Positions 43,269 through 52,907 of a stretch of 64,000 nucleotides of DNA are shown here, piece by piece. The stretch lies in the NCBI RefSeq assembly GCF_900101045.1, contig NZ_FNFN01000006.1, positions 310,001 to 374,000 of the forward strand, in the 5' to 3' direction. Each line of letters begins with the position of its first letter. Within the stretch, counting starts at the first letter, position 1. The stretch is from Nocardioides sp. YR527 (GTDB taxonomy: Bacteria; Actinomycetota; Actinomycetes; Propionibacteriales; Nocardioidaceae). Made by a program: the position numbers and the translations under genes. The notes under the pieces were generated by a model that saw nothing but the letters and a program-made list of their open reading frames with translations, was not told the origin of the DNA and ran no database searches.

Positions 43269-43967
43269 CTGACCAACTACGCCGAGCTTCGCAAAGCGCT
43301 CGGGGATCCGATTCTGGACCCCGAGCTGCTTGAGCGTTCGCTGACACATCGGTCCTACGCCTACGAGAACGGTGGCCTGCCCACCAACGAGCGCCTGGAG
43401 TTCCTGGGCGACTCGGTGCTCGGCGTCGTGGTCACCGAGACCCTCTATCGCACCCACCCCGACCTGCCCGAGGGCAAGCTGGCCAAGTTGCGGGCGGCAG
43501 TTGTGAACGCCCGCGCCCTGGCCGAGGTCGGTCAGGCCATCGGCCTCGGCCAGCACATCAAGCTGGGCCGTGGCGAGGAGGCCACCGGTGGGCGCGAGAA
43601 GGCGTCGATCGTCTCCGACACCGTGGAAGCGGTGATCGGAGCGGTCCACCTCTCCGGTGGCATCGAGGTCTCCACCGTCCTCGTCCACCGACTCTTCGAT
43701 CCCCTCATCGAGGCGGCCTCCGACCTCGGTGCCGGGCTCGACTGGAAGACGTCCCTGCAGGAGCTCGCAGCCGAGCGTGCTCTCGGTGTGCCCGAATACG
43801 TCATCACCGACGAGGGCCCCGACCACATGAAGACCTTCACCGCGAAGGTCCGGGTCGGCGAGCAGCTCTACGGCAACGGCGTCGGCCGCTCCAAGAAGGA
43901 GGCCGAGCAGGCCGCCGCGGAGACGGCCTACGGCGAGATCCAAGCCGCCGCAGCCTCGTCCGCCTGA
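43269..43967 (+). CDS. rnc: Ribonuclease III with a probable CTG start
   Basis: A 232-residue RNase III when begun at CTG 43269. It contains LERSLTHRSYAYE, the catalytic motif NERLEFLGDSVLG and a C-terminal double-stranded RNA-binding domain (DWKTSLQELAAERALG to RSKKEAEQAAAETAY). The enzyme processes rRNA precursors and structured mRNAs. From the in-frame stop at 43251 to GTG 43416 there is no ATG, GTG or TTG. GTG 43416 lies after the catalytic motif and cannot be the start. CTG 43269 gives the right N-terminal length by comparison with E. coli RNase III, starting 20 bases after rpmF. No good ribosome site is visible, which suggests coupling to rpmF. Confidence 0.85.
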   Translation: MTNYAELRKALGDPILDPELLERSLTHRSYAYENGGLPTNERLEFLGDSVLGVVVTETLYRTHPDLPEGKLAKLRAAVVNARALAEVGQAIGLGQHIKLGRGEEATGGREKASIVSDTVEAVIGAVHLSGGIEVSTVLVHRLFDPLIEAASDLGAGLDWKTSLQELAAERALGVPEYVITDEGPDHMKTFTAKVRVGEQLYGNGVGRSKKEAEQAAAETAYGEIQAAAASSA

Positions 43968-44139
43968 GGTCCACGGGCGTGTCCTCCAATCCGGGCACGC
44001 CGGCCGAGCGCCGCCCATCCCGCGCCCTGGCGGCGTTGTCGTCGGTCGACGGCCAACCCCGGGCCGCCTCCCTCCTCCGCCTTGCCAGTGCACGCGCTGG
44101 ACGACGCTCAACTCGACGCCGGATTGAAGGACACGCCCT

Positions 44140-45009
44140 ATGCCAGAGCTCCCCGAGGTCGAGGTCGTACGCGCCGGCCTCGAGCGCCACGTTCTCGGCG
44201 CGAGGATCATCGCCGTCGAGGTCCTGCACCCCAGACCCGTACGCCGCCATCTCGCCGGTGCCTCGGCCTTCGCCGACGAGCTGAAGGGCCGCGTGCTCGT
44301 CGGTGCTCGCCGCCGCGGCAAGTACCTGTGGCTGCCGCTGGACTCCGGTGACGCACTCATGGCCCACCTCGGCATGAGCGGCCAGATCCTCGTCCAGCCG
44401 CCGGCATCTCCCGACGAACGGCACCTGCGCGTCCGCATCCGCCTCGAAGGGGCCGCGGAGGGTCGCGAGCTCCGCTTCGTCGACCAGCGCATGTTCGGCG
44501 GCCTCTCGATCAGCCCCGGGGGAGCCGACCTCCCACCCGAGATCGTCCACATCGCCCCCGACCCGCTCGAGGCCGCCTTCGACGCGGAGGCGGTCGTGCG
44601 GCGGGTCCGGCGATCGGCCAGCGGCATCAAGCGGATCCTGCTCAACCAGACCGTGATCAGCGGCGTCGGCAACATCTACGCCGACGAGGCCCTCTGGCGC
44701 GCCAAGCTGCACGGCGAACGGCCGGGGGACCGGCTGACCGGCCCGAAGGTGCGCGAGCTGCTCGGCCACGTACGCGACGTGATGACCGAGGCGCTGGCCC
44801 AGGGCGGCACCTCTTTCGACGCGCTCTACGTCAACGTGAACGGCGAGTCGGGCTACTTCGAGCGTTCGCTGGCTGCGTACGGACGTGAGGGCGAGCCCTG
44901 CGACCGGTGCGGTTCCCCGATGCGCCGCATCGCCTTCATGAACCGCTCCTCCTACTTCTGCCCCACCTGCCAGCCGGCACCGCGAGCCCGGAGAATCCCG
45001 GCGAAATAG
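44140..45009 (+). CDS. mutM: Formamidopyrimidine-DNA glycosylase
   Basis: A 289-residue bifunctional glycosylase/AP lyase that removes 8-oxoguanine and formamidopyrimidines. The N-terminal PELPEVEVVR provides the catalytic proline and glutamate, GARRRGKYLWL includes the conserved lysine, NQTVISGVGNIYADEALW is the helix-two-turn-helix, and CDRCGSPMRR with FCPTCQ is the C-terminal zinc finger. GAAGGA precedes ATG 44140. The 172-base gap after rnc holds no other feature I can identify. In relatives mutM is followed closely by smc; here 12 kb of glycan genes lie between. Confidence 0.97.
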   Translation: MPELPEVEVVRAGLERHVLGARIIAVEVLHPRPVRRHLAGASAFADELKGRVLVGARRRGKYLWLPLDSGDALMAHLGMSGQILVQPPASPDERHLRVRIRLEGAAEGRELRFVDQRMFGGLSISPGGADLPPEIVHIAPDPLEAAFDAEAVVRRVRRSASGIKRILLNQTVISGVGNIYADEALWRAKLHGERPGDRLTGPKVRELLGHVRDVMTEALAQGGTSFDALYVNVNGESGYFERSLAAYGREGEPCDRCGSPMRRIAFMNRSSYFCPTCQPAPRARRIPAK

Positions 45010-45313
45010 TCCACCTGGGCTATTGCTCACGGCCCCTTCGGGTCCGCGAGTATTTCAGCACTGTGACGCTTCCGAAAATCGCCGGCGAAAGTTAAGTGAA
45101 CCGGAATCGGTTGGGTTAGTCTCTCGGTCGTTCGTCCTGGGTGCAGCTCTGCACCGGCAGACGACGCACCGCCGCGTTCGGGCCGGCGGTTTGACGGGTG
45201 GCGACGTGGCCATCCGGATCTCGGGGAAGACAAACCACGGCCGACCCATACCGGCACGGGCGTGAACCACCATGCCCTGCCCTCGGGGTGGTCAAGCTCG
45301 ACAAGGACAACAG
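45010..45313. other. Non-coding stretch before the second glycan block
   Basis: About 304 bases without a convincing gene. The region has a lower-GC patch around 45085-45120 (GTTAAGTGAACC, GGAATCGGTTGGGTTAG), the kind of place where a promoter for the following genes could lie, but I cannot identify a consensus with confidence. AAGGA at the end is the ribosome site of the GT8 gene. Confidence 0.5.
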
Positions 45314-46489
45314 GTGGCTCCCCACAAGCTCGCCGTATCCGATCATGCGCCCACAACGCGCACGCAGGATCTGGACTTACCGCACCCCCGTGCAGCCAAC
45401 GCTCAGGCCGAGCGGACCCGGACGATCCCGGTGGCCATGGCCGCCGACCTCAACTACGCCAAGCCCATGTCGGTGGCGATCACGTCGCTGTTGGAGAACT
45501 CCGGGACCGACACCAGATACGACCTGAAGATCCTGGTGGCCGAGGAGTACCCGGCAGGCGTCCGCGACCAGATCCTCAGCTTCGAGAGTCGCTACCCGGG
45601 CAACACGATCACGTTCGTCGTCGTGGACGGCTTCGCCGACGTCAAGGTCAGCACCTCGCACCTGACGGCGCCTGCGTACTTCCGGCTCAAGCTGCCTGAC
45701 CTCTTCCCCGACGTCGACAAGATCATCTACCTCGACGTCGACACCATCATCGAGAGCGATCTGTCCTCCCTCTACGGGCAGGACGTGCGTGACGTCTACG
45801 TCGCCGCGGTGCCGGCTGCCGTCTACCACCTCCGCTCGGCGGAGGCGGCCCGGGCGATGGGCCTCCCGTCCTTCGACCGCTACGTCAACTCCGGTGTCAT
45901 GGTGATGAACCTGGAGAAGATGCGTGCCGACGGCCTGGTCGAGGAGTTCCTCGAGCTCTCCGCGAAGGAGTTCGACTCCGACGATCAGGACATCATCAAC
46001 ATCGTCTGCTACGACGGCCTCCGCCATCTTCCGCTCCGCTTCAACCTGATGACGAAGTACGGCCCCAAGAACGTCGAGGAGTTCTGGAGCAGACCGGCCG
46101 TCCAGCGGGTCTGGTCCCGCGACGAGTACGACGAGGCGATGAGCTCGCCGGTCATCATCCACTTCGCGGACAAGCGCAAGCCGTGGATGGATGTCTCGGC
46201 CGACTTCGCGGAACGATGGTGGCGGTACGCGGCCATGAGCCCGATGTGTGCCGAGATCGTGGCTACCTATCTCGCCGACGCGGTCTCCGAGGGAGCCGGG
46301 ACGACCTCGGCCGTCCGCAAGCGGCTGAGAAGTCGGGTGGTGAACCTCGAGCAGGAGCTCCAGGGCCGTGATCAGGAGCTCGCCGACACCCGCGGCTCGG
46401 TGTCCTTCCGGATCGGGTCGCTGATGACGTCTGGACCTCGCGTCATCCGCAACTCGCTCAAGCGAGATGTCCGCTCGCCGCAGCCGTGA
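45314..46489 (+). CDS. Glycosyltransferase family 8 protein
   Basis: A 391-residue GT8 enzyme. PVAMAADLNYAKPMSVAITS opens the GT-A fold, KIIYLDVDTIIESDLSSLY contains the DxD metal site, YVNSGVMVMNLEKMR and VIIHFADKRKPW complete the family marks. It transfers a hexose from a nucleotide sugar with retention, probably into a surface polysaccharide. Residues 345-391 are a coiled coil ending in TRGSVSFRIGSLMTSGPRV, a motif like the end of the methyltransferase at 24491. GTG 45314 follows AAGGA. The trimodular glycosyltransferase gene begins 74 bases after its stop. Confidence 0.9.
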   Translation: MAPHKLAVSDHAPTTRTQDLDLPHPRAANAQAERTRTIPVAMAADLNYAKPMSVAITSLLENSGTDTRYDLKILVAEEYPAGVRDQILSFESRYPGNTITFVVVDGFADVKVSTSHLTAPAYFRLKLPDLFPDVDKIIYLDVDTIIESDLSSLYGQDVRDVYVAAVPAAVYHLRSAEAARAMGLPSFDRYVNSGVMVMNLEKMRADGLVEEFLELSAKEFDSDDQDIINIVCYDGLRHLPLRFNLMTKYGPKNVEEFWSRPAVQRVWSRDEYDEAMSSPVIIHFADKRKPWMDVSADFAERWWRYAAMSPMCAEIVATYLADAVSEGAGTTSAVRKRLRSRVVNLEQELQGRDQELADTRGSVSFRIGSLMTSGPRVIRNSLKRDVRSPQP

Positions 46490-46563
46490 GCCGGCTCGAT
46501 CGTAACCGGACCAACCGCGGGTCCGTCCGCACTGTCGTCACCCCAGAAACACAAGGAGGAACC

Positions 46564-49500
46564 ATGCCTGCCGGTATGGGCGAGCAGCCGACCAACAAGC
46601 TCGGGCTGCGTCATCGGATGGTGCGCGTCGCGGAAGTGGACGGCGAACACAAGCTGGTGCTGTTCGGTCGTCCGACGAGCGGTGGCCCGGTCCTGTCCCG
46701 CTACACCCGGCTCCTGGACCGACAGTCGGGTCTGAACGCGAAGATCGAGCGTCTACGCGCTCGACTGGGCGAGCCTGCGGGCGACGAGCCAGAGGCCGGG
46801 CGGCCGTACTATCTCAGCCCCGACAGCGTTGAGCGGCTCAGCGTCGAGGAGATGGTCGAGACCCTGGCCGCGTACGACGTGGTCTCCTTCGACGTCTTCG
46901 ACACGGCGCTCTACCGAGCGGTGGAGTTCCCGAAGGATGTCTTCCGGATCCTGGGCTCGAGGCTCGGCATCGACCGGTTCCCGAGCATCCGCAAGCAGGC
47001 GGAGGATCACGCGCGTCGGGAGAACGACAACCACAAGGGGTCCCGCGAGGTCACCCTCCGCGAGATCTATGCCGTGATGGAGGACCGTTACGGCGCCGAC
47101 CCGGGGTGGGAGGTGCTGGAGCAGGACCTCGAGATCGAGCTGGCCGAAGCGAACCCGTACATCAAGGAGGTCTTCGATCGGCTCCTCGCCCAGGGCAAGA
47201 CCATCGTGTTCACCTCCGACATGTACCTCTCGCGGGAGGTCATCGAGGAGATGCTCGTACGCAACGGATACGTGGGCTACGAGAAGATCTACCTGTCGAA
47301 CGAGTACCTTCGCCGTAAGGGCGACGGCACGCTGCAGCAGGTTCTCCTGGAGTACTACGGCAGCGAGACGTCGATCGTCCACGTCGGCGACAATCTCGAG
47401 GCAGACGTCGAGCAGTCCGAGCGCGTCGGTCTTCCGGCTGTGTACAACCAGGACCAGCGGCGCCTCGTTCGGGAGCCGTACATGGAGACGCTGGCCGGCA
47501 GCTTCTACGGCGCGACCCTCAACAACTCGATCGCGTCCGGCATCTGGACCGAGGGCCTGCACTACACGCACGGCTACCGCGTCGGCGGTGTTCTGGCCGC
47601 CGGATTCTGTGAGTTCCTCGAGTCGGTCGTACGCGAGAAGGGCATCGACCGGATCCTGTTCTGCGGGCGCGACTGTGACGTGATCTCGCGCGTCTACGAC
47701 CGCTTCTACGGCAGCGCGGACGGCGTCTACATCGACATCTCCCGCTACGCGGCCGCCGGGATCACCCTCGACCTGAACTTCGACGACTTCGTCGGGCGCT
47801 CCTTCTTCCGCTGGTTCAAGGAGTCCAACAACACCAAGACCATCGAGCAGCTCCTGATCGACACGGGGTTCGACTACCTGCTGCCGTACCTCGACAAGGC
47901 AGACATCGAGCGGTTCCTCTTCCCCGCCAGCGCCACCCGGCGACGTCTGGAGCAGTTCTTCTGGGACCACAAGCAGGTCATCGAGGAGCACAACCGCACC
48001 AGCATCGACGCGGCGAAGGAGTACTTCGGTGCGGCCGTCGGCGATGCCGAGCGGGTTCTGGTCGTCGACATCGGCTGGAGCGGCACCTGCATCACCGCCC
48101 TTCGGCACTTCTTCGGCACCGCGTTGGCTGACCGCGCTCTCGAGGTCCACGGCGCGCTGATGTGCACGAGCCGCACGGAACAGGTCACCGACATGGTCTC
48201 GGACGGCTTCATCAGCGCCTATGCCTACTCGCCGCTGGCGAATCTGGACCTGGCGAGGTTCATGATGCCGGGTGGGCCGAAGGCGGCGCGCAAGACGGAC
48301 CTGCTGCACCACCCGCTCGAGTACCTGTTCACCGAGGTCGCCTCCAGCGTTGTCGGCTACGGGTTCGAGAAAGGCCGGGCTGTCGCCCTCCGTGGGAACA
48401 ACGCTCCGCGCAACGTCGAGCAGATCACCGAGATGCAGCGCGGGATCGTCGACTTCGTCGAGGCGTACGTGAACCGTTCCAAGGGCTACCGGGACATCCG
48501 CCCGATCTCTGCCTACGTTGCGTTCAACCCGTTGAAGGCGGCGATCGAGAACGAGTCGTACTCCCACGAGGTCTACAAGGACTTCCTCTACGACGCCACC
48601 CCAGCCTTGTTCGGCGAGGAGACGCACACCGAACGATTCGGTGACCTGTTCGACCTCGGTGGACCGATCCAGGCCCTCGAGCCTGCTGCCGCGTCGGAGG
48701 ACTCCGCTCCGGTCTCGCGTTCGCGGCGCATCGTGTTCGTGTCGCCCGAGATGACCTACACCGGCACGCCCCGAAGCCTGCACCGGATGTGCACGGTGGC
48801 GATGTCCCTGGGGTACGAGCCGGTGGTCTGGACCGCGAAGCCCGGCCCCTTCTCGAAGGAGTTCGCAGCTATCGGCATCTCCGTGAAGGTGATGCGTGCC
48901 GGCCAGCTGGGTCCGAAGCGGATCAACAAGCTCATCGAGAGCGGTGTCGAGCTCGTCGTGTGCAACACGGTGGCGACGGACGACTACGTGCGCGCCCTGG
49001 AGGGTCGGATCCCGCTCGTCTGGTACGTCCGTGAGGCGACCAACCTGCCTGACTTCTTCGCCGCGGCCCCGGAGCGCCAGGAGACGCTCCGCCAGAGCCG
49101 CAGCATCTGCGTGGTCAGCGAGTACGCCGCCGCGGCCGTCGCGGAGCACGCCGAAGGCCCCGTCGAGGTGGTGCGCAACAGCGTCGTGGACGTCTCGGAG
49201 TACGCCCAGCCGTACGAGATCGCCGCCGGCGGCCGGTTCAAGTTCGTCCAGCTCGGCACCATCGAGCACCGCAAGGGATACGACGTCTTCATCGCCGCCT
49301 ACAAGGCCATGCCGGAGGAGTACCGGGCTCGCGCGGAGCTGCACTTCGCCGGTGGGTTCATCAACAGCGGCACCTCGGTCAGCTCCTACGTGTTCGGCCA
49401 GATCGCAGAGGAGGAGAACATCCACTACCACGGTGTGATCTCCGAGGAGCGAGAGAAGATCGAGCTCCTCTCACAGATGGACACCGTGGTCGTCGCCTCG

Positions 49501-50700
49501 CGCGATGAGTCGTGCTCCTTGGTGGCGCTCGAGGGAGCGATGCTGTCCAAGCCCTTGATCGTGACGGAGAACGTCGGCGCCAAGTACATGGTCGGCGACG
49601 CGAACGGCCTGGTGGTCGACACCGGCGACGTGATGTCGCTGCGCGCCGCCTTCATGGCCATGATGGACAAGGACTCCTCGACGCTCGAGGCGATGGGCCG
49701 CGCGTCCCGCAGGGCGTACGACCAGCGGGCCAGCATGGATGCCTACACCAAGGACCTGGGAGCCCTCTTCGAGCGCCGGATCGCCGCTGGTTCCGGCCGC
49801 AGGATCCAGCCGGTCACCTCGAAGGCCGCGCGACGCCGTGGAGGAGCTCCTTCAGCCACCCGGGACGTGGTGGTGTCGCTGACCTCGATTCCTCACCGGA
49901 TGCTCACCATCGGCCAGTGCATCGACTCCCTGCTGGAGCAGACGAAGCGGCCCGACAAGGTGCTCCTGTGGCTCTCCACGGAGAACTTCCCCAACCGAGA
50001 GGCCGACGTCCCGAGCGAGGTCCTGGAACGTCAGGACGACTGCTTCCGGATCCGCTGGGTGGACGGCGACATCGCGCCGCACAAGAAGTACTTCTACGCC
50101 GTGCAGGAGTATCCCGACGCACTCGTCGTCACCGTCGACGACGACGTCGTCTACGACGAGAACCTCGTCGAGACCCTGTACGAGGGCCACCTGGCGAACC
50201 CGCGGGCCATCATCTGTCAGCGGGCCAACCTGGCCATGTTCCGGCCCGACGGCACCCTTCGTTCCTACGACGGCTGGGTCTACGACTGCAACTACCTGCG
50301 TGGCAAGGCGAGCTACCAGCTCCTGCCGACGGGGATCGGCGGGGTGCTCTACCCGCCGCACTCGCTGCCTGCTGCGACCTTCGACCTCGAGGCGCTCTCC
50401 GAGACCGCGCTGTACGCCGACGACCTGTGGCTCAAGGCGATGGCGACCGCCAACGGCTACCCGGTCTGGATGCCGCGCGAGCGTGCCGGCTACCAGCAGA
50501 TCCAGGAGGCCCAGACCGTCGCCCTGTGGCGCCGCAACGCGTTCCAGGGCAACAACGACCTCGTCCTGGACAAGGTGCTCGGCCACCTCGAGCAGGGCGT
50601 GGGGGTCTCCCGCGACGCCCTCCTGCAGCGCATCCGAGGTGTCGCGGACGACGGTCGCGTGATCGGCCCGGACGACGTCGACACGGCGCCGCTTCTGTGA
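46564..50700 (+). CDS. Trimodular HAD hydrolase-GT4-glycosyltransferase fusion
   Basis: A 1378-residue protein. Residues about 75-330 are a HAD-like domain: VVSFDVFDTALYRA is motif I, IVFTSDMYLS motif II and IVHVGDNLEADV motif IV. Residues 330-710 continue the COG5610-type region (ILFCGRDCDVISRVYDRF, VLVVDIGWSGTC). Residues about 720-1095 are a GT4 unit, from RRIVFVSPEMTYTGTPRSLH to GTIEHRKGYDVFIAAYKAM and SCSLVALEGAMLSKPLIVTE. Residues 1100-1378 are a GT-A-like domain with VVVSLTSIPHRML and VTVDDDVVYDENL. Two transferases and a phosphatase in one chain suggest assembly of a repeating unit. AGGAGG precedes ATG 46564 at ideal spacing. Confidence 0.88.
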   Translation: MPAGMGEQPTNKLGLRHRMVRVAEVDGEHKLVLFGRPTSGGPVLSRYTRLLDRQSGLNAKIERLRARLGEPAGDEPEAGRPYYLSPDSVERLSVEEMVETLAAYDVVSFDVFDTALYRAVEFPKDVFRILGSRLGIDRFPSIRKQAEDHARRENDNHKGSREVTLREIYAVMEDRYGADPGWEVLEQDLEIELAEANPYIKEVFDRLLAQGKTIVFTSDMYLSREVIEEMLVRNGYVGYEKIYLSNEYLRRKGDGTLQQVLLEYYGSETSIVHVGDNLEADVEQSERVGLPAVYNQDQRRLVREPYMETLAGSFYGATLNNSIASGIWTEGLHYTHGYRVGGVLAAGFCEFLESVVREKGIDRILFCGRDCDVISRVYDRFYGSADGVYIDISRYAAAGITLDLNFDDFVGRSFFRWFKESNNTKTIEQLLIDTGFDYLLPYLDKADIERFLFPASATRRRLEQFFWDHKQVIEEHNRTSIDAAKEYFGAAVGDAERVLVVDIGWSGTCITALRHFFGTALADRALEVHGALMCTSRTEQVTDMVSDGFISAYAYSPLANLDLARFMMPGGPKAARKTDLLHHPLEYLFTEVASSVVGYGFEKGRAVALRGNNAPRNVEQITEMQRGIVDFVEAYVNRSKGYRDIRPISAYVAFNPLKAAIENESYSHEVYKDFLYDATPALFGEETHTERFGDLFDLGGPIQALEPAAASEDSAPVSRSRRIVFVSPEMTYTGTPRSLHRMCTVAMSLGYEPVVWTAKPGPFSKEFAAIGISVKVMRAGQLGPKRINKLIESGVELVVCNTVATDDYVRALEGRIPLVWYVREATNLPDFFAAAPERQETLRQSRSICVVSEYAAAAVAEHAEGPVEVVRNSVVDVSEYAQPYEIAAGGRFKFVQLGTIEHRKGYDVFIAAYKAMPEEYRARAELHFAGGFINSGTSVSSYVFGQIAEEENIHYHGVISEEREKIELLSQMDTVVVASRDESCSLVALEGAMLSKPLIVTENVGAKYMVGDANGLVVDTGDVMSLRAAFMAMMDKDSSTLEAMGRASRRAYDQRASMDAYTKDLGALFERRIAAGSGRRIQPVTSKAARRRGGAPSATRDVVVSLTSIPHRMLTIGQCIDSLLEQTKRPDKVLLWLSTENFPNREADVPSEVLERQDDCFRIRWVDGDIAPHKKYFYAVQEYPDALVVTVDDDVVYDENLVETLYEGHLANPRAIICQRANLAMFRPDGTLRSYDGWVYDCNYLRGKASYQLLPTGIGGVLYPPHSLPAATFDLEALSETALYADDLWLKAMATANGYPVWMPRERAGYQQIQEAQTVALWRRNAFQGNNDLVLDKVLGHLEQGVGVSRDALLQRIRGVADDGRVIGPDDVDTAPLL

Positions 50701-50734
50701 CGGCCATGACGATGCACGTGGACGAGTGAGCTTC

Positions 50735-52846
50735 ATGACGACGGTGACGAGCCCGCGGTCGGCCGATGCCCGTACGACATCGAGCGCGCAGGCGCAGGCA
50801 GGTGCGTTCCGGCCGGACATCCAGGCGCTGCGCGCGATCGCGGTCCTCTCCGTGTTCGCCTACCACCTCGCTCCAGGCCGGCTGAGCGGCGGGTACGTCG
50901 GTGTGGACGTGTTCTTCGTCATCTCCGGGTTCCTCATCGGGAGTCACCTCCTCCGGGAGATGGAGACGACCGGTCGCATTCGCCTGGGCGCGTTCTGGGC
51001 CCGGCGAGCGAAACGGCTTCTGCCGGCGTCGCTCCTCGTCCTGCTGGTGAGCGCCGTCGCGACCTTCGTCTGGGTGCCGAGAAGTCTCTGGTCGCAGTTC
51101 CTGACCGAGACCGCCGCGTCGAGCCTTTACGTCGAGAACTGGCGGCTCGCCTGGGCGAGCGTGGACTACCTCGCCGCCGACAACAAGCCTTCCCCGGTCC
51201 AGCACTTCTGGAGTCTCTCCGTCGAGGAGCAGTTCTACGCGTTCACGCCGCTCCTGCTGCTCTTCGTGGTGGTGCTCTCCCGGTTGATCGGCCCCGGGTC
51301 GTACGTCACGACCCGGCGACTCGCCGGATCGCTGTTCGCACTCATCGCCTGCGCCTCCTTCACCTACGGCGTCTGGCTCACTGCGAACACCCCGGAGGCC
51401 TACTTCTCCACCTTCACCCGGGCCTGGGAGTTCGCCGCCGGAGTTCTCATCGGGTTGTTGCCGATGGTCGCCTCGAGGAGGGCGCGCGCTCTGGGGGTGG
51501 CGCTGGGCCTTGCTCTGATCGCGGCGGCGGCGACGCGCTTCACCAGCGGCACGCCATTTCCAGGGGTCGCCGCCCTGGTTCCGGTGAGCGGCGCCGCACT
51601 CGCCATCTGGCTCGGCCGGGGTACGTTCCTCGCCCGCATCGGGTCGTGGCGGCCTGTGTCCGTCGTCGGAGACACCTCGTACGCCATCTACCTCTGGCAC
51701 TGGCCGCTCATCATCCTGGTGCCGTACATCAGCGGTGCGCCGCTGAACGTGGGGACGAAGCTGCTGATCCTCTGCGTGACCTTCCCGCTCGCGTGGCTCA
51801 GCACGACTCAGTGGGAGAACCGTGTGCGCTTCTCCGCAAGACTTCTTGGCGGACGTTCGCCGCGATCGGTCGGCCTGTGGAGTGCAGCGGCCATGGTGGT
51901 CGTGCTGGCCGTCGCGGCTACGGGGCTGGCAACGCAGGCGATCAGCGCAGCGGAGTCGGAACGTAAGGCAACCGCCCTGCTCTCCCGAAACCTGCCCTGT
52001 CTGGGTGCCGCCGAGCTCGCCGATCCGACCTGCGAGAACCCCGACCTGGACGGCGTCCTCGTCCCGAACCCGTCCGACCTCGAAGCAGACCAGGCGAACC
52101 GAGGAGAGTGCTGGTCGAGCTCGGCCGCCAGGACCGGTGACGTCGTCATGTGCCGGCTCGGTCCGAAGACCGGCTACAGCAGGCGACTGCTCGCGGTCGG
52201 CGACTCCCACAACGACCAGCTGGTCGGGGCGTATGAGGACATCGCGCACGAGTTCGGGTGGCGGATCGACGTCGCCGGCCGAGTCGGCTGCTACTGGACG
52301 GAGTCGGACCTCCAGAAGAACAGCACCGCGGACCATCGGATGTGCCAGGAGTGGCGGCGTGGCATCAGCGCGTACGTCGAGAAGGCCGATGACCTCGACG
52401 CGATCCTGACCTCCAAGGCGAGAAACTCCTCTCCGATCCTGGCCGGTGACGAGGTGACGACCTCGGTCGCCGAGACCGCTGACGGGCTGGCCCGCGCGTG
52501 GGCGCACCGGCGAGCCCCTCGAAAGGTGCCCGTGATCGCGATCGAGGACAACCCGGCGATGCCGGAAGGAACGATGGCCTGCGTGGAGGCGAAGCTGCTC
52601 GACGCGGCCTCAGCCTGTGCGCAGCCGCGCCGAAAGGTCCTTCCGCCCTCTGGGCTGGCAGAGGCCGTGGCCATCGACCCCAACGCGGTGCTCGTGGACC
52701 TCACGGACCTCTACTGCGAACCGAGGCTCTGCCGGCCGGTCGTCGGTCACGTCATCGTCTACCGTGACGACGGTGAGCACCTGACCCTCACCTATACGCG
52801 AACCCTTGCGCCGTACCTGGGCCGCGCCATCGAGGACGCCTTGTGA
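50735..52846 (+). CDS. OafA-like acyltransferase with SGNH domain
   Basis: A 703-residue protein. Residues about 20-400 are an acyltransferase-3 membrane domain: FRPDIQALRAIAVLSVFAYH, VDVFFVISGFLIG, FWARRAKRLLPASL and HFWSLSVEEQFYAF, with around ten helices. After a linker comes an SGNH-hydrolase domain with LLAVGDSHNDQL near residue 488 and a late RDDGEHLT that supplies the Asp-His pair. Such proteins O-acetylate surface sugars, the membrane part moving acetyl groups outward. ATG 50735 and GTG 50726 are both possible. It follows the trimodular gene by 34 bases. Confidence 0.9.
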   Translation: MTTVTSPRSADARTTSSAQAQAGAFRPDIQALRAIAVLSVFAYHLAPGRLSGGYVGVDVFFVISGFLIGSHLLREMETTGRIRLGAFWARRAKRLLPASLLVLLVSAVATFVWVPRSLWSQFLTETAASSLYVENWRLAWASVDYLAADNKPSPVQHFWSLSVEEQFYAFTPLLLLFVVVLSRLIGPGSYVTTRRLAGSLFALIACASFTYGVWLTANTPEAYFSTFTRAWEFAAGVLIGLLPMVASRRARALGVALGLALIAAAATRFTSGTPFPGVAALVPVSGAALAIWLGRGTFLARIGSWRPVSVVGDTSYAIYLWHWPLIILVPYISGAPLNVGTKLLILCVTFPLAWLSTTQWENRVRFSARLLGGRSPRSVGLWSAAAMVVVLAVAATGLATQAISAAESERKATALLSRNLPCLGAAELADPTCENPDLDGVLVPNPSDLEADQANRGECWSSSAARTGDVVMCRLGPKTGYSRRLLAVGDSHNDQLVGAYEDIAHEFGWRIDVAGRVGCYWTESDLQKNSTADHRMCQEWRRGISAYVEKADDLDAILTSKARNSSPILAGDEVTTSVAETADGLARAWAHRRAPRKVPVIAIEDNPAMPEGTMACVEAKLLDAASACAQPRRKVLPPSGLAEAVAIDPNAVLVDLTDLYCEPRLCRPVVGHVIVYRDDGEHLTLTYTRTLAPYLGRAIEDAL

Positions 52847-52907
52847 CAAGCCTCGAGCGTCGCGGAACCGGTTGCGTCCCATCCTTGCGTTGCGAAAGTG
52901 ATCACGA

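Noticed and set aside
45085..45140. Possible alternative-sigma promoter (GGAAT ... GTT) before the GT8 gene
   Set aside because: The match is short and spacing is ambiguous; it is mentioned only as a lower-GC patch.
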